From contig CAZQTW010000044.1 of NCBI GenBank assembly GCA_964596165.1, positions 1-55,925 of the forward strand: a stretch of 55,925 nt of DNA. Direction: 5' to 3'. Below, one piece after another: positions 10,601 to 18,862 of the stretch (positions within the stretch are counted from its first letter, which is position 1; each line of letters begins with the position of its first letter). The translations under genes and the position numbers were made by a program. Below the pieces are notes generated by a model. The model saw only the letters and a list, made by a program, of their open reading frames with translations, made no database searches and was not told the origin of the DNA. The DNA is from CAYUQT01 sp964596165 (GTDB taxonomy: Bacteria > Planctomycetota > Phycisphaerae > UBA1845 > JAFGLZ01).

Positions 10601-11791
10601 ACGCCGGATCATGCCCTGGATCTCGGCGGCATAGTGTTCCCAAAAACAATCATCGTCGAGGCGGTAGGCGTGGTCGTCATTCCAGACCGGCGCTTCAGGG
10701 ATCATCAACATGCCGACCTCGTCGGCTGCGTCGTACCACAACTGACGCCAAGGTTGTGTGTGTGTACGGAAACACATGACATGGAGTGATTTCAGCCGAC
10801 GGAGGATGCCGGCGGCCTCGGCAACGGTGTTGGCGGTCAGTGGCCACATCGAGCTGGCCCGGAGGGTCAATCGCGTGCCGTTCAGATAGAACCACGGACC
10901 CTCACACCAGAACTCTCTAAATCCAAACCGTTGTTCGATGCGATCGGCAACTCGCCCGTCGATGCAGAGGTCGATACGGAGGTGGTAGAGATTGGGCGTT
11001 TCGTGTGTCCACAGTTTGGGTGATGACCACGGTGCGGCGAGCTCGATGGTGGCGTTCTTGCCGGCGGCGATCGGAACGGACCTGCTGGGAAACCGGACAT
11101 CTGCACTTTCGATGATTGTCCCCGAGATCGTTGTCATCACATCGCCAGGTCCGTTGTTGATGAGGTCAACAACAACAGACAGCCGGTTTTCGCGCACCGA
11201 TGTGGTGATCTTCAGATCATCCACTCGAACGGGGGGCATGGCCAACAAGGATGCATCGGCCCAGATGCCGAACTCGGCGTAGTGGCCACCGATCGGCGAA
11301 AGAACGACATGTCGCGGGGCTGCCCGGGCCTCTTCCCAGCCCGTCCTGCCCTTCAGATCGACGGGTTTGTCGAAGACGCCTTGCCAGTCGCACACGCCGA
11401 CAAGCAGCTCGTTCTTCTGTCCGAACCGAACGGCCTCGGTGATGTCGATCTCGAACCGATTGAAACCTTCCATGTGGTGGCCGACGAAACGGCCGTTGAC
11501 GAAGTGACGGCTGTTCCAACGCACACCATCATATCGGACAACCAGCCGTCGATCTCGCCATTCGCTCGGCACGTCGATCTGCTTACGCAGCCAACGTTTC
11601 ACGCCGGTCACGCCTGGAAACGTGCCGGGTACGGTGGAGACGGACCATTGGGCCTGTCTCGGCGGGAATTCGATCGAGTCTGTCTCGGCAGTCTGCCACT
11701 GACCGTTGAGCGAGCATTCCAGGCGCGGACGGCGTTCCTCGGCGGCGGTCACACAGGCGGTTACGGACGGCAGGAGAATGACGGTGAGCAT
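7676..11791 (-). CDS. exported GH2 family glycoside hydrolase with CBM repeats
   Basis: 1371 residues with an N-terminal signal peptide (MLTVILLPSVTACVTAAEE). Domains in order: jelly-roll sugar-binding domain (about 25-190), Ig-like domain (195-295), TIM barrel (300-600) with WSLENE (acid/base Glu412) and YIGEYLW (candidate nucleophile Glu510), a beta sandwich and a glutamine-amidotransferase-like region (about 620-1000). Near residues 1157 and 1349 two similar modules carry the signature FLNDYY...DRN, as in Ca-dependent xylan-binding (CBM60-like) modules. GH2 members cleave beta-galactosides, mannosides or glucuronides; the substrate cannot be read here. The SD AGAGGAA lies nine bases upstream of the ATG. 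Probably acts in the periplasm or on the cell surface. Confidence 0.88.
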   Translation of the reverse strand: MLTVILLPSVTACVTAAEERRPRLECSLNGQWQTAETDSIEFPPRQAQWSVSTVPGTFPGVTGVKRWLRKQIDVPSEWRDRRLVVRYDGVRWNSRHFVNGRFVGHHMEGFNRFEIDITEAVRFGQKNELLVGVCDWQGVFDKPVDLKGRTGWEEARAAPRHVVLSPIGGHYAEFGIWADASLLAMPPVRVDDLKITTSVRENRLSVVVDLINNGPGDVMTTISGTIIESADVRFPSRSVPIAAGKNATIELAAPWSSPKLWTHETPNLYHLRIDLCIDGRVADRIEQRFGFREFWCEGPWFYLNGTRLTLRASSMWPLTANTVAEAAGILRRLKSLHVMCFRTHTQPWRQLWYDAADEVGMLMIPEAPVWNDDHAYRLDDDCFWEHYAAEIQGMIRRLRNNPSVVAWSLENEFWGPQINDETPKRKARLAELGKKAKQWDSSRPITYESDGDPDGTADIVGIHYPHELPDAYLYPNTCYWMDRPLKTPQWFTNGAPTWKWYRTKPLYIGEYLWCPSPTPAGYSVVYGDQAYEDYDHYRRLAIGKVWSMQTRAYRCFRVSGLCPWTCADGSLDTRQDPMAAAQAESMRPLAAYLKEYNTRFYGDRPVRRTLHIINDTLIAGRVTVAWRLVVADRTSSKGEIALDMNPADLAIRMFEFTPPAVQQRTEAVLTIQAKLSGTPDFDETIPCSIFPPPSLDSSEHRKVGLLGFDGSTLERLHRAGLKGSPLSDAAAIPPDIGILIAAPNSLNTTRSKEMIAQPILRIAAITPAEQSLDGFLARGGRMLVLAQHEDHAEIGAVRFLSRQSTMTFALSPSHALLRDVQPDDLRFWGPDHVVADAHVDRTACGGQPVVVSGTSKGVDLAALAVCPTNKGLVIACGLRLINAIEDEPTAGIILRNALTFMDTWQPIQDRPIVLADEMQGLLSSVIQRAGFNIRRMVEPQDASASPVHGLIAGTCDDQTVTALMRRLEHQGGLLWWHSPSPDTFERVMKRYDRPYRLVPSNGPVVLRRNHPLVDGLAQADLYWTATPTRRLADYEMLPIDTSIIDNEVAIPGQVEPARVQFIPCETFQAIGSTMNRPMNGGFAFATEGSIVKEIDFAAGGPTIIGFRASGTPAESIWPRVSIRLDDRLLAYVSVANSHIETYARIFPVPAGRHKVTLSFLNDYYANGQDRNVWVKDVCIQPAGDVFKGLDLHAAPAALASMPIGKGRLVIDTVRWDQPEPTNLAAAERFAHGVLLKLGARATRYPIASVEAEVMQTGGAPLIKPAGGMLAFGTEGAACIPIVCERPGHYVLRIFAWGMKAADEWPLMEVRLNGKQEGRIRVDSPVTRAFDVALDLDRQAYTLEVAFLNDYYRGPSEDRNLYLDRIEIWTAE

Positions 11792-11903
11792 CGTGTGCGT
11801 TCCTCTTATATACCTTCACTCGGAATGAAGCCAGTCCCCCGACCGAGCTGATGCCGTAGACGGCGGTAAGAGTCGAACAATGCGATCATCGCATCCGTCA
11901 AGA

Positions 11904-14900
11904 CTATTTGGCAATCACGAGATAGTACTCGGCGTCCTTGACAGGTGTGAGCTTCAGGCGCTTACCTTCGCGGATGCACGGGACGTCTCCTAGAGTCTTG
12001 TCCGTGGCATCATATGCCTGAACGCACGCGCCCTCCGGCGCCTCCAGACTGATCGTAGTCACCTGAGCGATCGGGATAATCTTGTTTCCTCGTGGATCAT
12101 CCTTTCGGATCGCGACGGTGCCGTCGGTGGCAACCGGGCCGAAATCGTGAAGTCTTCCTCCGGCGTCGGCGAAGCGGTACACCGGTGAGTCGACGTAGCC
12201 GATCCGGCGGCCCTCCAGCTCGGTACAGTATTCGACGAAGTCGTTGCCAGACGCCGTCGCCCAGCCGAAGCTCGACAAGTCATACTTCTTTCCGGCTACC
12301 TCAGTCGTCCAACGCTCCTTGGCGTTGTAGTTCACCGCGACCTGCAATCCATTCGCGTAGCGGACGCGGACCTGGTTGGCGACGAGGGCGTCCTTCTTGA
12401 GCGCGTCGGTGATGTCGTGGAAGGCGCCTTGGCGGTGATAGCGGATTTCAGCAGCTGGGATCATGACGTATCGAGACTGAAGTTGCTGTATGAGGTAGTA
12501 GTAGCGAGCAGCCGTGGCCAAGTCGCCGAAGGGCTGGAAACCGATGTGTCCGTAGGCGATGGTCGCGGCAAGTCCCTGCCAGAGCCCGCCCGGCCCCCAT
12601 TCCCAACCCGGTGTCATGGAGATATCGGCTTCGAGCACGTGAATCTTGAGAAGGTCGAAATCGAGCAAGAGCGGCTGGCTGACAGCGTCGGGCATCCAGA
12701 TCTGGGCGTAGTTGCCGTCCACCAGTCCGGCGGAAAACCAATGGTAACCGCCTTCGCTGAAGATCGGCCCCTGGTAGGCCATGTGCCCATCGCGAAGCAG
12801 GGCGCCCCATGCCTTGAAGTTGGTGATGAATTTGCCCGCGCCGGGAGTACCGACCTGGAAATCCACTTGGCCCCACGGCGGATAGGCGGTGTGGCAGTCG
12901 CGGTAAGCAGTGTTTGTGCCGAATTTGGCCGCGACACGGCGAGGATAGTCGAGCGCCATTTCCAGCGCCTTGAGCGGCCGGATCGCGTACGTGGGTGGCC
13001 AGACGCGCATCGTCTCGCCCTGTGAGTTGCGGGCGGCATTGCGAACGTCCCACGATTTGCCCAGAGGGTTGTAGTCGGTGAAGTTTTCGTAGAGGCCGAT
13101 GGAGTAACCCATCTCTCGCATTGCCTTGCAGTAGGCGATCAGTTTGGCGTCGCCGATCTCCGGGGCGGCCTCGGCGCACATGGTGTACTCCTGACCGCCT
13201 TGGCCCACGTCGGCCCCGTTGGTCCAGGCATCCTCGTGATGGGTGACCATGACCTTCCGGATTCCCTTGCGGTGATACTGCCGCCACATCTCAAGCCAGT
13301 TGTCGAAGCGGTTCACCTCCGTGCCTCCGAGATGGCAGTAGAGGTTGACGCGAGTTACCTCGGCCTGTGTCGATGGCGGGTTGGGGATATTGGGCAGCAC
13401 CTCCTCGAATCTCGAGGAGACATTGATGAATTGCCGTTCGCGAAGCGCGTTGCGCGTATCATCGGTCAGCGGATGATACAGCGAGCCGCCATTGATGATG
13501 GCCGCGTCGCCGTCCGTTCGGAACTCGGAGTAGAACCCGGAGCTCTCCGTGTTGTACCAATCCAGGAGCGTGCAGACGAAGGTATCGCCCGCCAGCAAAA
13601 CGCCCGGGCCCTGGTGGTTGATGTTCATGTAGGGCACTCGGATGAGCTTGGGATTGGTTGCGCCCTTGACTCTGCCCAACCGCAGTGCGATTGCTCTGTG
13701 TTCTTTGCTCGACCAGTCGGTAATCATTGACTTGCCCTTGGCGCGAAGCGCGATCGTGAACTCGACGGAATCCGATTCGAGCGAGAATTCCCACCTCGCG
13801 CGGACGGTGTCACCCACAATCGTGATCTGCTTCAGTTCTCGCTTGAGCGAGGCGTCGGTCGGCTCCTGTTCATCGTCTCCAAGGAAGAAGGCGGGTCCGG
13901 CGTTCTCACACGGCGTCAACACCGGGCGACCCGCAACCTGAACCGTCAGATCCGACAACGTGCCCGTCCTGGGCACATATCGCCACACGATGCTCTCGTC
14001 ACCTTGGACTTTGAACACGAAGGCGGGACCTTCCTGGGTCAGCGTCACACTCACCGGCCCGGCGACCGTCGGCAGTATCGTGTCGGGCGTTGTGGGGAAA
14101 GGCAGGTTTTCGATCAGCTCGGGGCGGAACGTCGGTAACGGCATGTCGTCTTGGTAGACGGATACGGACTCGAGATAGAGGGTGGTGGGTTTCGGATTCG
14201 CAGCGCCGCGGAATTCGATGGCCTCGAGCTGAGCGGGGAGATGGATTCTGCCGTCGGCGGTTCCGCCCCAGAACAGGTGTCCGGGATCGTCGGTCGACCT
14301 ATGACGGAGCCGCTTTGACAACCAGCCATAGAACTTGAAGTTGATCGTTCCCAGATCAATTCGATGGTACTGTCCGCTGGCGTCGCGGATCCGCAACCAG
14401 GGGTTTACCTGCAGCGGAGTCGAGTCGGCCACCCAGGCCCAGTTGTTGCCAAATACCCATGCGCACACCGCGTTGAACGGGGTCGAGATCCGCACCGGTT
14501 GCGGCGGCACCAGCTCAAAGCGGCCGCTGCCGCCCCGCGAGTGAAACGTCAGTTTCGCCTGATAGCGGAGGTCTTCGTGGCACGGTTCCTCTTCCGATCG
14601 CGCCATGGTGGCGATCACGTCCCCATACTGTGCAACGCGCCAGCCCTGCACATCGGAGAACGTCACGAGGGGAGGATGCTCCCGCGTTCGTCCCTTAAAC
14701 CCGCGCCAGATCGGTGTGACGTGGTCCGGTTGTGCCTCGACCGTAGCGTCCACCATGTGGACGGGAAGCGTCTTGACGTTGCTCGCCTCCACGTCGTCGA
14801 TGTAGAACGTAAACGGCTTGTTCAGGTTGGAAGGAGCTTCCTGTTGAGCGACAAAGAGCAGCCGTACAATGCGATTCGGATCGACCTTGCCGTCGGCATC

Positions 14901-15380
14901 AGGCGCCCAATCCGGATTGCCGGCCGCCTTGACGGGCGGCGATACGTGCAGATGCCAGTTTGGATCGCCGTAGGTTTCGCCCGGGATGGGAAGGATCCAG
15001 TGCGAGTCGCCCCCGCCCTTCTTGCCGCCGGCTTCGACCAGGATGATCCCGCCGTGTGGCTTTTGTGCGAGGGGGCTTCCCTTGATCCAAAGCCGAACAC
15101 AACTGTCGCTTGACCACTGAAGGTCATCAACGTCAACCTGCCACGTCTGGCGAAGATACCCACTCGGTGCGATCGAGTTCATGCTGATGGCCAGACACCG
15201 GAGTCCGGAATGAGGTTCCTTTCCCGTGACTTGAACCGCCTTCGACGGGCCCGATTCGGTCGTCCAAAGCCGGGGTGTCTCGTCGAAGTTGGATACGGGC
15301 TGCCACGTTTCCGCCGGCGAGGAACCTACGTTTGCGAAGAGGCCGACGGCGAAGTACGTGGTGAGTAACGAGTTTCTCAT
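11904..15380 (-). CDS. exported GH101-like putative glycoside hydrolase
   Basis: 1158 residues with a signal peptide ending near SSPAE. The N-terminal part (about 25-430) is beta-sandwich, binding-type sequence; a galactose-mutarotase-like beta region spans 430-680; a TIM-barrel-like part covers 690-1010; the C-terminal 130 residues are beta. Candidate catalytic acids by position are Asp828 in TAYRDCHTAYPP and Glu876 in GPIFSEGGYHW, a pattern like GH101 and DUF5696-type proteins. Assignment is by remembered motif style, so family level is tentative. It lies between the GH2 gene and a membrane glycosyltransferase gene, same strand, with 112- and 163-base gaps. Likely attacks an external glycan. 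Confidence 0.6.
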   Translation of the reverse strand: MRNSLLTTYFAVGLFANVGSSPAETWQPVSNFDETPRLWTTESGPSKAVQVTGKEPHSGLRCLAISMNSIAPSGYLRQTWQVDVDDLQWSSDSCVRLWIKGSPLAQKPHGGIILVEAGGKKGGGDSHWILPIPGETYGDPNWHLHVSPPVKAAGNPDWAPDADGKVDPNRIVRLLFVAQQEAPSNLNKPFTFYIDDVEASNVKTLPVHMVDATVEAQPDHVTPIWRGFKGRTREHPPLVTFSDVQGWRVAQYGDVIATMARSEEEPCHEDLRYQAKLTFHSRGGSGRFELVPPQPVRISTPFNAVCAWVFGNNWAWVADSTPLQVNPWLRIRDASGQYHRIDLGTINFKFYGWLSKRLRHRSTDDPGHLFWGGTADGRIHLPAQLEAIEFRGAANPKPTTLYLESVSVYQDDMPLPTFRPELIENLPFPTTPDTILPTVAGPVSVTLTQEGPAFVFKVQGDESIVWRYVPRTGTLSDLTVQVAGRPVLTPCENAGPAFFLGDDEQEPTDASLKRELKQITIVGDTVRARWEFSLESDSVEFTIALRAKGKSMITDWSSKEHRAIALRLGRVKGATNPKLIRVPYMNINHQGPGVLLAGDTFVCTLLDWYNTESSGFYSEFRTDGDAAIINGGSLYHPLTDDTRNALRERQFINVSSRFEEVLPNIPNPPSTQAEVTRVNLYCHLGGTEVNRFDNWLEMWRQYHRKGIRKVMVTHHEDAWTNGADVGQGGQEYTMCAEAAPEIGDAKLIAYCKAMREMGYSIGLYENFTDYNPLGKSWDVRNAARNSQGETMRVWPPTYAIRPLKALEMALDYPRRVAAKFGTNTAYRDCHTAYPPWGQVDFQVGTPGAGKFITNFKAWGALLRDGHMAYQGPIFSEGGYHWFSAGLVDGNYAQIWMPDAVSQPLLLDFDLLKIHVLEADISMTPGWEWGPGGLWQGLAATIAYGHIGFQPFGDLATAARYYYLIQQLQSRYVMIPAAEIRYHRQGAFHDITDALKKDALVANQVRVRYANGLQVAVNYNAKERWTTEVAGKKYDLSSFGWATASGNDFVEYCTELEGRRIGYVDSPVYRFADAGGRLHDFGPVATDGTVAIRKDDPRGNKIIPIAQVTTISLEAPEGACVQAYDATDKTLGDVPCIREGKRLKLTPVKDAEYYLVIAK

Positions 15381-15543
15381 GGAATGGATGCCTTTCTCTG
15401 GCGGAACAGGACAATGTCCTTACTTCAGGATGGCGCTCGCAGATCCTGTAGTAACCGCCGAATGTCATGTCATTTCGGCGCATCCGGCGGGATGGGATCC
15501 AACGTCTTCTTGACCTCGCCGGCGTAGCATAACGCATGCCCGT

Positions 15544-17640
15544 TCAGTTTACATTAGGTTGCGACGCCCGTCTCGTGACGGGGCCTGACGGACTGACGAG
15601 GTAGACGTTCGTGCGACCGGAGCGATAGACGAGGCGGAACCGATCGCTCTCATCGGCCCAACGCTCTTCGATGGGGCGTTCGTCTCCGAAAGGTGTGGTG
15701 AGCAGGTACCGAACGGACTGCCGAGTCATTCGATCCAGCCAGTAATCTTGGTTTGGTCTTTCCCGATAGAGGGCCGCCGTTCGTGATACGATCTCATAAC
15801 CAGTCAACGGTTCGGCGATTGGCGGAAGCTGCGTGAGATCGTCGACGTTGGGTTCGATCGGGACATATACGGCCCGACGTTGCCAGTCGAAACCCATCAG
15901 AGGGTAGGTCATGGGCGTTCCGGTGTAGGCGATCGTGTCTCCCGGGGAGGCGTTCTGATCGAGCCAGTTCCAGGCAGGTCCGAGTCCGCTGGCTCGATAG
16001 GCTTTCGACAGTAGGGGCGGATACTCGATACGGCATCGGTCCACATAGATGCCCCAGTATACGTAGACCGCTACAAAGACGGCGATCGCCCCGGCCGTCA
16101 CGGCAGCCAACCGGGTCGCGTTCCACCGGACGATCCAGCGCCGCCACACGTATCCAGCCGAGAGAACCGCTGAAGGTACGATGATGGCCCAGATCGCGGT
16201 CGTCTCCAGCAACACCCTGTGAGTGCAGGTAAAAAACGAGACTGCCACGATAATGCCGACAGCGACCGCTCGAACCCATCTGGGGCCAGGCAGGTGGCCG
16301 AGGGTCTCGCCGGTTGCGACGTAGAGCAGGGCAAACGCAGGAAGCAGAAACCTGACTTCACGGAAAGGAGAGAAGAAGTGAAAGGCCAGCACCAGAAGCA
16401 CCGGTCCGATCAGTTCGGTGAGTACCAAGGGTTCCCGCCATCGACGGCGAAGAACGATGTACCCCGCCAGCCAGGCAATTCCCAGACATCCGATGACCTC
16501 CCAAGGCATGCTGAACCGGCCCTTGCGCACTACCACATCGATTAGACTGCCGAGGCTCAGGTCTTCCGGAGCCACCCTCGTTGAAAACAGTCCTTTCAGA
16601 AACGCCGGAGATCCGAGGCCGATTCGAACGGGAAACACGGGGTTACCGGCAATCAGTGTGTTACGGACGTACCAGGGGCCGGCGATCAACACGACGGCCG
16701 CGATTCCCCACGCCAATCCCCGTTTCGAACGGCGGGCACACAAGTCCCAAAGAATCAGCAACACAATGACCGGCAACGCAAGGAGCGCGGTGTATTTCGT
16801 GGCCAACATGAGACCGAGGGCCGTTCCGGATCGCAGATATCTACGGACCGATCCGACACGATTTCCAATCAGGCCGCAGATCGTTGCCAGAAAGGCGGCG
16901 GTGAGAATGACGTCATCCTTGGCCTGAAGTGTTTCAGACAGGAACGGCCGCGAGATACAGCACGCCATGGCGACGGCCGAGGCTATCGCCGGCGAGACGT
17001 CGCTATGGCGCAGCAGTCGATACATGCAGAGTCCACAGAGGAGCAGAAAGGGGGATTGGCCGAACCTGGCCAGGACGTCATTGCCCATGGGCAGCATCAG
17101 CCATGCGTACAGGCACGAGGCCAGAAGCGGCGAGTAGCTGTTGGCCGGATTGTGGAACCAGAGTGGTTTCACCGCGATCTGTGCATCCTGGATCCAACAA
17201 GCCGGCAGGGCAATGTGGTAGATGAGGGCATCGGTCGCCAATATCGGCGTTGTCCTTGCGACGTAGAGGGCACCAAGCACGAATCCACCGGCAGACAGAG
17301 CAATCGCCGTAGCCGCGGTGGAACGGCCAGCGGGAGCATGGGCGACGGGTGCGGACGGATGCCAGTTCTTCATGAGAAGGTGGGTGGAACCGTGTGCGAC
17401 GACTGCAAGCGCCAGTGTTGAGAGTGTGATGCTCGTTCGAGTGAGATGGCCCAACCATCCCAATGCCAGGACGAGACCGGTTGCCAGCGCAGACGACCAC
17501 AGAATCACATCGATCGCATCATCGATCGGACTGCCTACGTCTGGCAACCGGCGTACGACCAATCGGACGATCCAGACGATCAGGCCGGTCAGGATGATCG
17601 TATGGACCAATCGGAATTCAGGTAGGTCAAGCACAAGCAT
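15544..17640 (-). CDS. multi-pass membrane glycosyltransferase-like protein
   Basis: About 698 residues with roughly ten to twelve hydrophobic spans, first near residues 10-27, and a soluble C-terminal domain (about 540-698). This is the layout of GT39/GT83 (PMT/ArnT-like) transferases, which use polyprenyl-phosphate sugars at the outer membrane face. The first extracytoplasmic loop has LATDALIYHIALPAC, with Asp and His where the family has acidic active-site residues. The start is uncertain: ATG 17640 begins directly before the first membrane span, while ATG 17712 would add 24 residues; longer forms overlap trxB. Downstream of xseA and trxB on the same strand. Confidence 0.7.
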   Translation of the reverse strand: MLVLDLPEFRLVHTIILTGLIVWIVRLVVRRLPDVGSPIDDAIDVILWSSALATGLVLALGWLGHLTRTSITLSTLALAVVAHGSTHLLMKNWHPSAPVAHAPAGRSTAATAIALSAGGFVLGALYVARTTPILATDALIYHIALPACWIQDAQIAVKPLWFHNPANSYSPLLASCLYAWLMLPMGNDVLARFGQSPFLLLCGLCMYRLLRHSDVSPAIASAVAMACCISRPFLSETLQAKDDVILTAAFLATICGLIGNRVGSVRRYLRSGTALGLMLATKYTALLALPVIVLLILWDLCARRSKRGLAWGIAAVVLIAGPWYVRNTLIAGNPVFPVRIGLGSPAFLKGLFSTRVAPEDLSLGSLIDVVVRKGRFSMPWEVIGCLGIAWLAGYIVLRRRWREPLVLTELIGPVLLVLAFHFFSPFREVRFLLPAFALLYVATGETLGHLPGPRWVRAVAVGIIVAVSFFTCTHRVLLETTAIWAIIVPSAVLSAGYVWRRWIVRWNATRLAAVTAGAIAVFVAVYVYWGIYVDRCRIEYPPLLSKAYRASGLGPAWNWLDQNASPGDTIAYTGTPMTYPLMGFDWQRRAVYVPIEPNVDDLTQLPPIAEPLTGYEIVSRTAALYRERPNQDYWLDRMTRQSVRYLLTTPFGDERPIEERWADESDRFRLVYRSGRTNVYLVSPSGPVTRRASQPNVN

Positions 17641-17761
17641 CGGGTATGGGGTGCGACAATAGCGAGCGGCAAACGGCACCGAGAGCCGTTGTTCGCTCTC
17701 TGCCAATCTCATGCAAGCGGTTGTCTGTTGTCCGGATCGGAGGTCCTCCGGCCTCCGCTTC

Positions 17762-18742
17762 TCATTCGATTCCTTGGGCGGCCAGCCAGCGTTCGGCATC
17801 GATGGCTGCCTTGCAGCCCATGCCGGCGGCGGTGACGGCTTGACGGTAGACCGAGTCGGCCACGTCACCGGCGGCGAAGACCCCCTCGACACTGGTGGTT
17901 GTGCGATACGGATCGACGAGCTTGATGTAGCCCTTGGCGTCGAGCTCCAGTTGCCCCTTCAAGAAGCCCGTGGTGGGCGTGTGACCGAGCGCGGCGAACA
18001 TCCCTCCGACGGCCAGATCGCGTTCCTGTCCGGTCTTGACGTCCTTCAACCGCAGTGCCTCGATCCGATTCTGGCCGAGCACATCCAGTACAATGCTGTT
18101 CCAGACGACTTCAATCTTGGGATTCTGCAGGACGCGATCCTGCATGACCTTGCTGGCGCGAAGCTGATCGCGACGGTGGATGATGTACACCTTCGAGGCG
18201 AACTTCGAGAGGTACGTTGCCTCCTCCATGGCCGAGTCGCCGCCGCCGATGACGGCGAGTTCCTTGCCTCGGTAGATCGGCAGTGCGCCGTCGCAGACTG
18301 CGCAGGCGCTGACGCCGCCTCCCGATTGAGCAAGCCGCTGTTCGTTCTCAAGGCCGAGCCAGTTGGCGCGGGCGCCGGTGGCCACAATGACGGCATGTGC
18401 CTCGATCCTCTCGTTCTCACTGTCCCAAAGCTGGAAGGGGCGTTTCGAGAAGTCCACACGGGTGATGTCGCGTGTCAGGATGCGCACATTGAACCGCTGC
18501 GCCTGGGCTCGAATCTGCATCATGAGTTCAGGCCCGTCGATACCCTTGGGGAAGCCGGGATAGTTTTCCACCTCCGTCGTGAACATGAGCTGGCCGCCGG
18601 GTATCTCGTTGGCCCCCGCCACCATCTTGGGCTGTCCCTCATAGACGACCGGATCGAGATTGGCTCGGGCCGCGTAAATGGCGGCCGTCCAACCCGCCGG
18701 ACCGGAACCGATGATCACGATCTTCTCCGTATGATCTGACAT
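17762..18742 (-). CDS. trxB: thioredoxin reductase
   Basis: 326 residues, normal for bacterial TrxB. The FAD-binding motif GSGPAG lies at residues 12-17, the redox-active pair CAVC at 147-150, the NADPH-binding GGGDSA at 166-171 followed by HRRD near 189-192, and the C-terminal FAD motif GVFAAGDV near 287. The enzyme passes electrons from NADPH through FAD and the disulfide to thioredoxin in the cytoplasm. The start ATG gives MSDHTEKIVIIGSG as expected. It sits 120 bases after xseA on the same strand. All key residues are present. Confidence 0.96.
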   Translation of the reverse strand: MSDHTEKIVIIGSGPAGWTAAIYAARANLDPVVYEGQPKMVAGANEIPGGQLMFTTEVENYPGFPKGIDGPELMMQIRAQAQRFNVRILTRDITRVDFSKRPFQLWDSENERIEAHAVIVATGARANWLGLENEQRLAQSGGGVSACAVCDGALPIYRGKELAVIGGGDSAMEEATYLSKFASKVYIIHRRDQLRASKVMQDRVLQNPKIEVVWNSIVLDVLGQNRIEALRLKDVKTGQERDLAVGGMFAALGHTPTTGFLKGQLELDAKGYIKLVDPYRTTTSVEGVFAAGDVADSVYRQAVTAAGMGCKAAIDAERWLAAQGIE

Positions 18743-18862
18743 GCCATTCGTCCTCTCAATCGTCCGGCGCCGGTGAGTACCGGTCCCCGTGCTCGCGGCC
18801 GGTATTATGCGATGCCGAATGTCCGGCGTCTATCCCTTGGTCTGTACCCACCCCAAGTTGGT

